Translations under genes and position numbers: made by a program
DNA from: Duganella sp. BJB480
GTDB taxonomy: Bacteria; Pseudomonadota; Gammaproteobacteria; Burkholderiales; Burkholderiaceae_D
DNA length: 64,000 bases
Direction of reading: 5' to 3'
NCBI GenBank assembly: GCA_003416985.1
Contig: QVIN01000003.1
Location: forward strand, 124,001 to 188,000
In this document: in pieces, positions 7,403 through 15,623 of the stretch
Layout of the letters: each line of letters opens with the position of its first letter
How positions within the stretch are numbered: position 1 is the stretch's first letter
Notes under the pieces: model-generated
Told to the model about the DNA's origin: nothing
Seen by the model: the letters and a program-made list of their open reading frames with translations, nothing else
Databases searched by the model: none

Positions 7403-8350
7403 TTAACTGCTGCGGAAAACCTCGTCCAGCGAGGTGGCGTCGACAAAGTTGCGCGCCCAGGCGGACAGCTGCGGCACATCCGCCTCGGCGATGCGCAACC
7501 GCACCTGCGCATCCAGCGGGCCGAAGCGTTGAGTCAGCAGCTCGGTGAGCACCTCGACCCAGCCTTCTTGCCTGCCCTCTTGCCTGCCTTCTTTCCTGCC
7601 AATTTCCATTCCGATACGTTCGATAGAAGACAAATAAGTCATGGCCTTCCTCCTTTCAATCTGCAACATCCCGGATCGCAAGCGCGTCTCAAGTCCCTCC
7701 GGCAGGCGCATGATCCAGTCGATCACCCGGTACAAATTGATGATACGCTGCTTGTCCCAATCACGCTGATACAGAAGTTTGGTAAGCCGCCATTTGGCGA
7801 TACGCCGCCGATGCGCGTTCCCCTTGGTTTGCCGCGCCTGAAGGTGCGCCATCGTCACCAGCGCGAACGGATTCGGATGCGACCGCAATTCGTCCATGCG
7901 GCCGGCGAAATCCCGCAGCTTCACGACCGGAAATTCGATCCGCATCTCGCAACCCAGCAGCCGATAGCCAAACGATCCGGGCCGCCAGCGCGCACCGCCG
8001 TCGGTCAGCAGCGCCAGGCTGGCTACCGGCCGCTGGTAGCGATCGTAGACCCGATAATTGTAGACAAACATACGCTCGGCAAACCGCGCATCGCGCCAGC
8101 CCTGCACCTCCAGATGCACCAGCACCCACTGCTCGCTGCCGTCATGCAGATACACGCTGACCAGCTTGTCGAGCAGGCGTTTGCCCAGCTCGGCATCGCG
8201 CGTCAACGCGCCGAATTCCTGGTCCAGAAAAATATGCGGCCGCGACCAGTCGATCGCGGCATGCGCAAAGGGAAAGTAGAACGCCATGAACTCCGGAAAG
8301 TGGTGCATGACCACTTCCTTCCACGGCGTATCGAAATCGTCGGCATCCAT
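7403..8350 (-). CDS. PD-(D/E)XK nuclease-family protein (Rpn/DUF4351-like)
   Basis: This 315-residue protein resembles the Rpn/transposase-associated PD-(D/E)XK proteins with a DUF4351 tail. Its N-terminal half carries the nuclease-like core: an early acidic segment (IFLDQEF, about residues 40-46), then VLVHLEVQG (E81, Q83) and RMFVYNYRVYDRY. A GRKEGRQEGRQEG linker repeat follows. The C-terminal helices LTQRFGPL and ATSLDEVF are typical of DUF4351. Members of this family are linked to DNA cleavage and RecA-independent recombination, but activity here is inferred. It splits flhA from flhF on the same strand and is the only accessory-looking gene of the flagellar block. Confidence 0.8.
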   Translation of the reverse strand: MDADDFDTPWKEVVMHHFPEFMAFYFPFAHAAIDWSRPHIFLDQEFGALTRDAELGKRLLDKLVSVYLHDGSEQWVLVHLEVQGWRDARFAERMFVYNYRVYDRYQRPVASLALLTDGGARWRPGSFGYRLLGCEMRIEFPVVKLRDFAGRMDELRSHPNPFALVTMAHLQARQTKGNAHRRRIAKWRLTKLLYQRDWDKQRIINLYRVIDWIMRLPEGLETRLRSGMLQIERRKAMTYLSSIERIGMEIGRKEGRQEGRQEGWVEVLTELLTQRFGPLDAQVRLRIAEADVPQLSAWARNFVDATSLDEVFRSS

Positions 8351-8399
8351 GCGAGCAGTCTAGGCCGCCCGCACGGACGCATCCGCGATCCGCTCAAAC

Positions 8400-10523
8400 T
8401 TACGCCGGCTGCTGGCCCACCAGCGCGGTCACGCGGATCGTCTTGCTCTCCGGGATCTCCGCATGCGACAGCACCTTCAACTGCGGCAACGCGCGGCGCA
8501 GGAAGCGCGACAGCAAGGCCCGCAGCGGCCCCGGCACCAACAACACCGGCGTCAAGCCCAGCGCCTCCTGCTGCTGCGCCGCCTGCTGCGCCTGCTGCGC
8601 GATGGTGTCGGCCAGGCCAGGCTCGATGCCCGCGCCGTCCGGCCCGCTGGCCGCCAGCGCCTGCATCAGCAAGCGTTCCAGGCGGTTATCCAGCGTCATC
8701 ACCGACAACTCGCTGGCGCCGGGGAACAGCTGCTGCACAATGGCGCGGCCCAGCGAGATCCGCACCAGCGCGGTCAGGTCGTTCGGATCCTGCGTGTGCA
8801 CGGCATGCTCTGCCAGCGTCTCGATGATGGAGCGCATGTCGCGAATGTGCACGCCTTCCGCCAGCAGATTCTGCAGCACCTTCTGCAAGGTCGACAGCGA
8901 CACCATCTTCGGCACCAGGTCCTCCACCAGCTTGGGCGCATCCTTGCCCAGATGGTCCAGCAGCGACTGCACCTCGGCGCGGCCCAGCAGCTCGGACGCA
9001 TGCGTCGTGATCAGGTGATTCAAATGCGTCGCCACCACCGTGCCGGCGTCGACCACCGTGTAGCCCATGCCTTGCGCCTGGTCGCGCAGATTGGCGTCGA
9101 TCCAGGTGGCGGGCAGGCCGAAGGCCGGATCGGTGGTCACCAGCCCCGGCAAGGTGCCGCTGGCCATGCCCGGGTTGATCGCCAGGAACTGGCCGTTGAA
9201 GGCCTCGCCCGTGCCCACCTCCACGCCCTTGAGCGTGATGCGGTAGGCCGAGGGCTTGAGCTCCAGGTTGTCGCGGATGTGCACCGGCGGCGCCAGGAAG
9301 CCCACTTCCTGCGCGAACTTCTTGCGGATGCCCTTGATGCGCTTGAGCAGCTCGCCGCCCTGCGTCTTGTCCACCAGCGGGATCAGGCGATAACCCACCT
9401 CCAGCCCCAGCGTATCGACCGGCATGATGTCCTGCCAGCTGGCCTCTTCCTGCTCCGGCGCGGCGGCCGGCGACGCGGCCGCAGCTTCCGCCGCCGCCAC
9501 CTCGGCGGTCTTGCCGGCCTCGACCTTGCGCGTCATCAGGTAGGCCGAACCGGCCAGCACGCCGGCCAGCAACAGGAACACCAGGTTGGGCATGCCGGGA
9601 ATCAGCCCCATGCCGCCGATGATGGCGGCGGTGATGTACAGCACCTGCGGCTTGGCGAACAACTGCCCCACCACCTGGGTGCCGATGTCCTGCTCGCTGG
9701 CCACGCGCGACACCACGATACCGGCCGCGGTGGAAATCACCAGCGAAGGAATCTGCGCCACCAGGCCGTCACCGATGGCCAGCAAGGTGTAGTTCTTCAG
9801 CGCGTCGGCGAAGCTCAGATCGTGCTGCAGCAGGCCGACCAGCAGGCCGCCCACCACGTTAATCACCGTCACCAGGATACCGGCCACGGCATCGCCGCGC
9901 ACGTACTTGCTGGCACCGTCCATGGCGCCGTAGAACTCCGCTTCCTGCGCCACTTCGCTGCGGCGCTTGCGGGCGTCGGCCTCGCCGATCAGACCGGCGT
10001 TGAGGTCGGCGTCGATCGCCATCTGCTTGCCCGGCATCGCATCCAGGGCGAAACGCGCGCCCACCTCGGCGATACGGCCCGCACCCTTGGTCACCACGGT
10101 GAAGTTAATGATCGTCAAAATAATGAACACCACGATACCGACCGTGTAGTTACCGCCGATCAGGAAGTGGCCGAATGCCTCGATCACCTTGCCGGCCGCG
10201 TCGGCGCCGGTGTGGCCCTCGGTCAGCACCACGCGGGTCGACGCCACGTTCAGCGACAGGCGCAGCATGGTCGACACCAGCAGGATGGTCGGGAAGGCCA
10301 TGAAGTCCAGCGGCTTGACCGTGTACAGGCTGGTCAGCAACACGATCACCGCCAGCGCGATATTGAAACTGAAGAAAATGTCGAGCACGAAGGCCGGCAA
10401 CGGCAGCACCATCATCGCCAGCAGCATGATGATCAGGATAGGCGCGGCCAGGCTGCTCTTGTTGCGGCTGTTGGCCAGGCCTTGCAGCCAGGGCGGCAGT
10501 TTCAGGTTGCTCAGGGCGTTCAT
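8400..10523 (-). CDS. flhA: flagellar type III export gate protein FlhA
   Basis: FlhA forms the nonameric export gate of the flagellar type III secretion system. The 707-residue protein has eight N-terminal membrane helices (to about residue 330) with the conserved FHIPEP-family loop around GRIAEVGARFALDAMPGKQMAIDADLNAG. A large cytoplasmic domain follows, with conserved segments VHIRDNLELKPSAYRI and ASELLGRAEVQSLLDHL. It overlaps the end of flhB by 4 bp in an ATGA arrangement. Confidence 0.97.
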   Translation of the reverse strand: MNALSNLKLPPWLQGLANSRNKSSLAAPILIIMLLAMMVLPLPAFVLDIFFSFNIALAVIVLLTSLYTVKPLDFMAFPTILLVSTMLRLSLNVASTRVVLTEGHTGADAAGKVIEAFGHFLIGGNYTVGIVVFIILTIINFTVVTKGAGRIAEVGARFALDAMPGKQMAIDADLNAGLIGEADARKRRSEVAQEAEFYGAMDGASKYVRGDAVAGILVTVINVVGGLLVGLLQHDLSFADALKNYTLLAIGDGLVAQIPSLVISTAAGIVVSRVASEQDIGTQVVGQLFAKPQVLYITAAIIGGMGLIPGMPNLVFLLLAGVLAGSAYLMTRKVEAGKTAEVAAAEAAAASPAAAPEQEEASWQDIMPVDTLGLEVGYRLIPLVDKTQGGELLKRIKGIRKKFAQEVGFLAPPVHIRDNLELKPSAYRITLKGVEVGTGEAFNGQFLAINPGMASGTLPGLVTTDPAFGLPATWIDANLRDQAQGMGYTVVDAGTVVATHLNHLITTHASELLGRAEVQSLLDHLGKDAPKLVEDLVPKMVSLSTLQKVLQNLLAEGVHIRDMRSIIETLAEHAVHTQDPNDLTALVRISLGRAIVQQLFPGASELSVMTLDNRLERLLMQALAASGPDGAGIEPGLADTIAQQAQQAAQQQEALGLTPVLLVPGPLRALLSRFLRRALPQLKVLSHAEIPESKTIRVTALVGQQPA

Positions 10524-11701
10524 GCGGGTGCTCCGTTATTCAAGTCGGGTTTCTTCTTTTGCGATGCGGGGTTGAGCGGGTCGAGCTCAGGCGGCACATC
10601 GAGTGTCTTCGGTATATCCGGCCGGTTGCCGCCGCCCTTGCTGAACAGGCGCAGCTGGAACACATAGGCCAGCACCTCGGCCACCGCCGAGTACAGCGCT
10701 TCCGGAATCTCGTCGCCGATCTCGGTGTGCTTGTGCAGCGCGCGCGCCAGCGCCGGCGCTTCCAGCATCGTCACCTTGTTCTCCTTGGCGATCTCGCGGA
10801 TCTTGGCCGCCACTTCGTCGGTGCCCTTGGCCACCACCTTCGGCGCGCCGCGCATGCCGTCGCTGTACTTGAGCGCGACCGCGTAGTGGGTCGGGTTGGT
10901 CACCACCACGTCGGCGGTCGGCACGTCGGCCATCATGCGGCGCTTGGCCATCTCGCGCTGCAGCTGGCGGATCTTGGCCTTGATCTGCGGATTGCCGTCC
11001 GATTCCTTGGATTCCTGGATCAGCTCCTGGCGGGTCATCTTCAGCTTGTTCGCGTAGTGCCACATCTGGTACGGGCCGTCGATGGCGGCGATCAGGCCCA
11101 GCGCGCCGACGATGAACAGGAAGCTGCTGCCCAGCATGTTCAGCAGATGCACCGTGCCCAGCTTGAGCGGCTCGACCGCCAGGCCGATCACGGCATCCTT
11201 CTGCTTCATCACCACCAGCCAGGCCACCAGGCCCACCACCAGCGCCTTGGCCACGGCCTTGAACAGCTCGACCAGCGAGTTGGACGAGAACATATTGCCA
11301 AGACCGTTGGCGGGATTGAGTTTGTTGAAGTTGGGCGCGACCGCCTTGCCGCTGAACAGCCAGCCGCCCACCAGCAGCGGCGACGCCAGCGCCACCAGCA
11401 TCACCGCGATGCCCAGCGGCAGACAGGCGAGCATCACCCGCACCACGTCCACGCCTATGCGGTTGAGCAGGATATCGGCGTCGAAGATCTGCTCCTGGTT
11501 CAGCGTCAGGCCGGACACCAGGGCGGAATGCAGCTGGCCGACCAGGCCGTCGCCGGTCATCCACAGGCCGGCGCCCGCCGCCATCAGCACAGTAAACGTC
11601 GCCACTTCCCGCGAACGGGGAACATCGCCTTCCTCACGCGCCTGCTCGAGGCGCTTCGGTGACGCGGGTTCGGTCTTTTCTGCGTCGCTGTCTTCTGCCA
11701 T
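10520..11701 (-). CDS. flhB: flagellar export switch protein FlhB
   Basis: FlhB switches export from rod/hook to filament substrates. The 393-residue protein begins with the family EDSDAEKTEPASPKRLEQAREEGDVPRSRE, followed by four membrane helices and a cytoplasmic domain. The autocleavage site NPTH is intact (VVTNPTHYAVALKY). It is the first gene of the minus-strand flhB-flhA series. The 108-bp upstream gap contains a 22-bp motif shared with flhF and, adjoining it, a GCCGATAA block identical to the sigma-28 -10 consensus but without a matching -35. Confidence 0.97.
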   Translation of the reverse strand: MAEDSDAEKTEPASPKRLEQAREEGDVPRSREVATFTVLMAAGAGLWMTGDGLVGQLHSALVSGLTLNQEQIFDADILLNRIGVDVVRVMLACLPLGIAVMLVALASPLLVGGWLFSGKAVAPNFNKLNPANGLGNMFSSNSLVELFKAVAKALVVGLVAWLVVMKQKDAVIGLAVEPLKLGTVHLLNMLGSSFLFIVGALGLIAAIDGPYQMWHYANKLKMTRQELIQESKESDGNPQIKAKIRQLQREMAKRRMMADVPTADVVVTNPTHYAVALKYSDGMRGAPKVVAKGTDEVAAKIREIAKENKVTMLEAPALARALHKHTEIGDEIPEALYSAVAEVLAYVFQLRLFSKGGGNRPDIPKTLDVPPELDPLNPASQKKKPDLNNGAPA

Positions 11702-11722
11702 GGAAATCTGCCTGCTGCGGGG

Positions 11723-11744
11723 TTTATCTCGACCGTGCCATTAT
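11723..11744 (-). promoter_or_regulatory. 22-bp motif upstream of flhB shared with flhF
   Basis: In the gene direction the site reads ATAATGGCAC-N-GTC-N4-TAAA, matching the element at 7305-7326. The first four bases extend leftward into a perfect GCCGATAA. It lies 21 bp before the flhB start. Only the sequence match is direct; the regulator is not known. Confidence 0.4.
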
Positions 11745-11809
11745 CGGCTGCGGCGGGACCAGTCCATCGCTGGAATACGGCGGTATTTCCGGGCCTGCTC
11801 GTAGATTCC

Positions 11810-12808
11810 TTACGGCAATTTCGCCGCGCCCGCCTGCTGCACGCGCTGCTCGATGGCGCCGAACACGGACTTGCCGTCGGCGCCCAGCATTTCGATGCGG
11901 ATGGTGTCGCCGAAGGCCATGAACGGCGTGACCGGCGCGCCGCCGGCGATCGTCTCCAGGCAGCGCTGCTCGGCGATGCAGGAATAGCCACGCTTGGCAT
12001 CCTTGTTGGACACCGTGCCCGAGCCGATAATGCTGCCGGCCCGCACATTGCGCGACTTGGCCAGGTGGGCGATCAGCTGCGGGAAGTTGAACACCATGTC
12101 CACGCCCGCCTGCGGCTTGCCGACCAGCTTGCCGTTCCAGGTCGACAGCAGCGGCAGGTGGACCTTGCCGCCCTTCCAGGCGTCGTCCAGCTCGTCCGGC
12201 GTGACCGCCACCGGCGAGAAGCTGGTGGCCGGCTTGGACTGGACGAAGCCGAAGCCTTTGGCCAGCTCGTCCGGAATCAGGTTGCGCAGCGACACGTCGT
12301 TGACCAGCATCAGCAGACGGATGCGCTGGTGCGCCTGGTCCGGCGTGACGCCCATGGGCACATCGTCGGTGATCACGGCCACTTCGGCTTCGAAATCGAT
12401 GCCCCACTCCTCGCGGAACAGTTCGATGTCGTCGGTCGGGCCAAGGAAATCGTCGCTGCCGCCCTGGTACATCAGCGGATCCTCCCAGAACGACGGCGGC
12501 AGCTCGGCGCCGCGCGCCTTGCGCACCAGCTCGACGTGGTTGACGTAGGCCGAACCATCGGCCCACTGGAAGGCGCGCGGCAGCGGCGCCATGCAGTTTG
12601 CCGGCTCGAAATCGAAGCTGCGGCGGGCGCGTCCCTGGTTCAGATCCTGGTAGATCGCCTCCAGTTGCGGTGCGATGAAGGTCCAATCGTCCAAGGCGCG
12701 CTGCAGGGTGCGGGCCACGCCGTCGGCCAGCTGCGCCGTCTTCAGGTCGCGCGACACCACCATCAGCTGGCCGTCGCGGGTGCCGTCCCGCAGCGTCGCC
12801 AGCTTCAT
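11810..12808 (-). CDS. fumarylacetoacetate hydrolase-family protein
   Basis: The 332-residue protein belongs to the FAH superfamily of metal-dependent C-C bond hydrolases or isomerases. Visible family motifs are the metal-binding acidic residues in IDFEAEVAVITDDVPMG, the NDVSLRNLIP segment and the glycine-rich IGSGTVSNKD near the C terminus. The substrate cannot be read from sequence; homologues are often annotated as fumarylacetoacetate hydrolase or 2-keto-4-pentenoate hydratase-like. I start it at 12808 (MKLATLRDG) because this ATG overlaps the upstream stop as ATGA; the longer reading enters the neighbouring gene's frame. Confidence 0.85.
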   Translation of the reverse strand: MKLATLRDGTRDGQLMVVSRDLKTAQLADGVARTLQRALDDWTFIAPQLEAIYQDLNQGRARRSFDFEPANCMAPLPRAFQWADGSAYVNHVELVRKARGAELPPSFWEDPLMYQGGSDDFLGPTDDIELFREEWGIDFEAEVAVITDDVPMGVTPDQAHQRIRLLMLVNDVSLRNLIPDELAKGFGFVQSKPATSFSPVAVTPDELDDAWKGGKVHLPLLSTWNGKLVGKPQAGVDMVFNFPQLIAHLAKSRNVRAGSIIGSGTVSNKDAKRGYSCIAEQRCLETIAGGAPVTPFMAFGDTIRIEMLGADGKSVFGAIEQRVQQAGAAKLP

Positions 12809-13524
12809 GCGGACGGCGCCAGCAAGGCCAATTGCTCCGGCGTCAGATAGCACCATTCGCCTTCGGCGATGCCCAGCGACTCCAGCGTCAGCGTGCCGAT
12901 GGCGGAGCGATGCAGCGCGCTGCAATGGTTGCCGGCGGCCGCCAGCATGCGCTTGACCTGGTGATACTTGCCCTGCTCCAGCACGATTTCCAGCTGATGC
13001 TCGCCGCGCTTGATGCAGGTCTGCGCCGCCAGCGGCGCCGGCTCGTCGTGCAACTGCACGCCGGACAGCAATTGCGCCACCAGCTCGTCGGTGACCGGCT
13101 CCTGCGTGGTGGCTTGGTAAATCTTCGGCACGTGCCGCTTCGGCGACGATTGTGCATGGATAAACGGGCCATCGTCCGACATCAGCAGCATGCCGGTGGT
13201 GTCATGGTCGAGCCGGCCGACGGGCTGCACTTCGCGCCAGCTGAACTGCTCCGGCAGCAAGGTCAATACGCCCGGATGGTGGCTGGGCTTGCGCGAGCAT
13301 TCGAAATTGGCCGGCTTGTTGAGCGCGATGTACAGGTGTTCGCGGTACACCCACTCCTCATCGAAAATGGTCAGCACCAGGCCATCGGTCTCGATGCTGG
13401 CTTTGTAATTGTCGTGCACGACGCCGCCGATGCTCACTTCACCGTCTTCGATCAGGGATCGGCAATACTTACGGGTGCCGTAACCCTGCGATTGCAGGAT
13501 GCGGTCTAGGGATAATTTACTCAT
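12805..13524 (-). CDS. RsuA-like 16S rRNA pseudouridine synthase
   Basis: The enzyme is predicted to isomerise a uridine of small-subunit rRNA (U516 in E. coli RsuA). The 239-residue protein has an N-terminal S4 RNA-binding domain (LDRILQSQGYGTRKYCRSLIEDGEVSIGG) and the RsuA/RluB catalytic domain with its aspartate in GRLDHDTTG. The C-terminal KYHQVKRMLAAAGNHCSALHR is the conserved family segment. It ends with an ATGA overlap into the FAH-family gene. RsuA and the related RluE/RluF subgroups are hard to separate by eye, so no symbol is given. Confidence 0.85.
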   Translation of the reverse strand: MSKLSLDRILQSQGYGTRKYCRSLIEDGEVSIGGVVHDNYKASIETDGLVLTIFDEEWVYREHLYIALNKPANFECSRKPSHHPGVLTLLPEQFSWREVQPVGRLDHDTTGMLLMSDDGPFIHAQSSPKRHVPKIYQATTQEPVTDELVAQLLSGVQLHDEPAPLAAQTCIKRGEHQLEIVLEQGKYHQVKRMLAAAGNHCSALHRSAIGTLTLESLGIAEGEWCYLTPEQLALLAPSA

Positions 13525-13604
13525 GGCCGGATTTTACAGGATGCCGATGACAGCGGGAAGGCGCCGCCTGCTGCGCCGCAGCAAATGTCCTGGACAGCCA
13601 TTCC

Positions 13605-13618
13605 TTGATGCATATCAA
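13605..13618. promoter_or_regulatory. perfect FNR-type box TTGAT-GCAT-ATCAA
   Basis: The 14-bp dyad is an exact FNR/Anr consensus and is extended by C and G to 16 bp. Its centre (13611.5) lies 29.5 bp before a TAGACT hexamer at 13641-13646. That is the spacing of class II FNR-activated promoters, where the box sits at -41.5. The predicted start is near 13653, reading rightward into the small ORF or RNA at 13701. Confidence 0.7.
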
Positions 13619-13700
13619 GTCCTATAGTGATTCCATTGATAGACTGAAAACCACGTTAGGAATCCGCCTAATGCATTAGGAATGCTCAGCAGGACCCACC

Positions 13701-13991
13701 ATGACTACCCTACTCACCGTGACGACAGCGGCACAAGAACAGGCCGCCATGCATAGAACCGAGCTGTTGCTGGCGCGCTGCCGCAGCCACATCTCCATCG
13801 ACGAGGCACCTTGCTGCCCGCGCGACCAGTGGCATGCCAACCGGCAGGCCCACTTCCTCGCCTGGCTGGACGCCGGCGGTTTCGCACAAAACGAGGCCAC
13901 AATTGAAAACAGCGGCATTGCGCCGCTGTTTTCAGTCCCATCACAGGACTCATTACGAGGAATCGAAATTCTCTCTACTCCGCATCCATGA
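13701..13991 (+). CDS. small hypothetical protein, possibly FNR-controlled
   Basis: I do not recognise this 96-residue protein. It has no signal peptide or membrane helix; residues 17-60 are the most protein-like, with RCRSHISIDEAPCCPRDQWHANRQAHFLAWLDAGGF. An AGGA lies 10 bp before the ATG. A class II FNR promoter is predicted about 48 bp upstream. A strong hairpin (13905-13933) falls inside the last third of the reading frame, so either the true product ends earlier through a frameshift or the transcript is a small RNA. The protein call is tentative. Confidence 0.4.
   Translation: MTTLLTVTTAAQEQAAMHRTELLLARCRSHISIDEAPCCPRDQWHANRQAHFLAWLDAGGFAQNEATIENSGIAPLFSVPSQDSLRGIEILSTPHP
13905..13933. 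terminator. bidirectional terminator-like hairpin
   Basis: A perfect 12-bp stem (GAAAACAGCGGC paired with GCCGCTGTTTTC) closes a 5-base loop. The A4/T4 tracts at the stem base and the GC core give the form of a two-way intrinsic terminator, although no long U tract follows. It would end a transcript of about 280 nt from the predicted FNR promoter. The region 13992-14211 after it holds no gene that I can support. Confidence 0.5.
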
Positions 13992-14211
13992 TGCAGCTGA
14001 GTAGTTCCATCAAAACTGAACAAGATCGTGCTGACAACAAGATAAACTGTTTATATCGGCCCCCCTTGGAAAGAACTACAACACCACTATAGTCCACCAA
14101 GTCAGATATGCAAGCAGGAATAAGGCTGGATTGTTAATGTTAATCGCTAGTCCAGTGATGCTATCACTGCGGCTAACGGCCAGCCCGCCCGCCTGACCGC
14201 CGCCTGCCCGA

Positions 14212-15231
14212 CTAACGCAGGCTGGGCTTGACGTTGTCCACTGCGGATTTCACCGCGCCCGCGCCCATCGCCGCGCCGAATTTCTTCAGCACCCGCTCCG
14301 GCAAGCCTTCATGCTGGGTGTAGTCGATGATGTCTTCGGCCTTGACCACGTCGCGCGCGACGCTGTCGACGGTGCCGAAGGCGTCGGCCAGGCCCATGTC
14401 GATGGACTTGGCGCCGGTCCAGAACAAGCCGGAGAACATGTCCGGCGTTTCCTTCAGGCGCTTGCCGCGGCCGTTGCGCACCACCTGGATGAACTGCTGG
14501 TGGATCTCGTTGAGCATGGTTTGCGCGTGCTGCTTGTGCTTTTCCGTCAGCGGACTGAACGGGTCCATGAAACCCTTGTTCTCGCCGGCGGTCAGCAGGC
14601 GGCGCTCGACGCCCACCTTTTCCATGATACCGGTGAAGCCGAAGCCGTCCATCAGCACGCCGATCGAGCCGATGATGCTGGCCTTGTTGACATAGATGCG
14701 GTCGGCGCCGGCGGCGATGTAGTAGCAGCCGGAAGCGCAGATCTCGTCCACCACCACGTACAGCGGCTTGGTCGGATAACCCTTGCGCAGGCGCACCATC
14801 TCGTCGACGATCATGCCGGCTTGCACCGGGCTGCCGCCGGGACTATTGATATGCATCACGACCGCCACCGAGCCGCTGTCGGAAAACGCCTTGTTCAGGG
14901 CCGGGATCACCACCGAGGCCGCGCCGCTGCCTTCGGACTCGATCGCGCCGTCGATCTCGATCAATGCCGTGTGGCGGCCCAGGGTTTCCTCGGTGCCGGT
15001 CCAGCTGATGTCCAGGTAGGCGCTCAACCCGACCACGACGACCAGCAGCGTCACGGCCTTGAAGAAGATGCCCCAGCGGCGCGCCGCCTTTTGCTCCTTC
15101 AGCGTGGCAAACACCAGCTTTTCCAGCACTTCGCGCTCCCAGCTGGAAGCCGCGACCGTGGCCTTCGGAGGCACAGGAGATATCGGTTTTTCGGCGCCGT
15201 TGCCGCCATTTTCGCTAGTGTTATCGCTCAT
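14212..15231 (-). CDS. sppA: S49-family signal peptide peptidase SppA
   Basis: SppA is a membrane-anchored serine protease that degrades leftover signal peptides. The 339-residue form is the short (36K) type with a single S49 domain. One membrane helix lies near residues 53-70 (FFKAVTLLVVVVGLSAYL). The catalytic serine is in DEICASGCYYIA and the general-base lysine in VNKASIIGSIGV, with the usual HINSPGGSP segment. It lies 20 bp downstream of the Rieske gene in the conserved run rluC-HAD-Rieske-sppA. Confidence 0.93.
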   Translation of the reverse strand: MSDNTSENGGNGAEKPISPVPPKATVAASSWEREVLEKLVFATLKEQKAARRWGIFFKAVTLLVVVVGLSAYLDISWTGTEETLGRHTALIEIDGAIESEGSGAASVVIPALNKAFSDSGSVAVVMHINSPGGSPVQAGMIVDEMVRLRKGYPTKPLYVVVDEICASGCYYIAAGADRIYVNKASIIGSIGVLMDGFGFTGIMEKVGVERRLLTAGENKGFMDPFSPLTEKHKQHAQTMLNEIHQQFIQVVRNGRGKRLKETPDMFSGLFWTGAKSIDMGLADAFGTVDSVARDVVKAEDIIDYTQHEGLPERVLKKFGAAMGAGAVKSAVDNVKPSLR

Positions 15232-15251
15232 AGTTCTCGTCTTGTTACAGG

Positions 15252-15623
15252 TCAGGCGCGCGCGGGGCGCACGTAGTCATCCGGTTGCCAGAAAATCTGC
15301 TGGTCGCGCTCCACCACGCTGATCGGGCGCAAGCGTCCGCCCTTGCAGGGTCCGCCGGCGCAAAAGCCGCTTTCCGGCGCGTAAATCGCACCGTGGGTCG
15401 AACACATCAGGTACAGGCCGCTGGACTCGAAAAACTCGCCTTCGGCCCAGTCCAGTTCGATCGGCACGTGGGCGCAGCGGTTCAGGTAACCGTACACCTT
15501 GCCGCCGTAACGCACCACGAAGCCGGTGCCGTCGTCGCCACCGGCGGTCACCAGGAAGCGCACACCCTTGCCGCCTTCCAGCACCGCGTCGGCGGCGCAG
15601 ACCAGGATATCCTCGTCGGCCAT
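15252..15623 (-). CDS. Rieske [2Fe-2S] ferredoxin-like protein
   Basis: The 123-residue protein is a small single-domain Rieske protein. The cluster ligands are visible as C-A-H in NRCAHVPIELDW and C-S-T-H in LMCSTHGAIY, about 26 residues apart. There is no signal peptide or membrane anchor, so it is a soluble ferredoxin-like carrier; the redox partner is unknown. The ATG at 15623 shares one base with the stop of the HAD gene (TAATG), so translation is probably coupled. Confidence 0.88.
   Translation of the reverse strand: MADEDILVCAADAVLEGGKGVRFLVTAGGDDGTGFVVRYGGKVYGYLNRCAHVPIELDWAEGEFFESSGLYLMCSTHGAIYAPESGFCAGGPCKGGRLRPISVVERDQQIFWQPDDYVRPARA

Noticed and set aside
7560-7605. Short direct repeats resembling a repeat array (GRKEG/GRQEG coding)
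   Set aside because: Only about three 12-bp units within a coding sequence; this is the known linker repeat of the DUF4351 family, not a CRISPR or mobile repeat.
11737-11750. GCCGATAA upstream of flhB as a full sigma-28 promoter
   Set aside because: The -10 is perfect but no TAAA-like -35 lies 11 bp upstream, so only the shared motif is reported.
13676-14023. A 115-codon minus-strand frame over the small FNR-linked ORF
   Set aside because: No domain or ribosome site; the plus-strand reading has promoter support.
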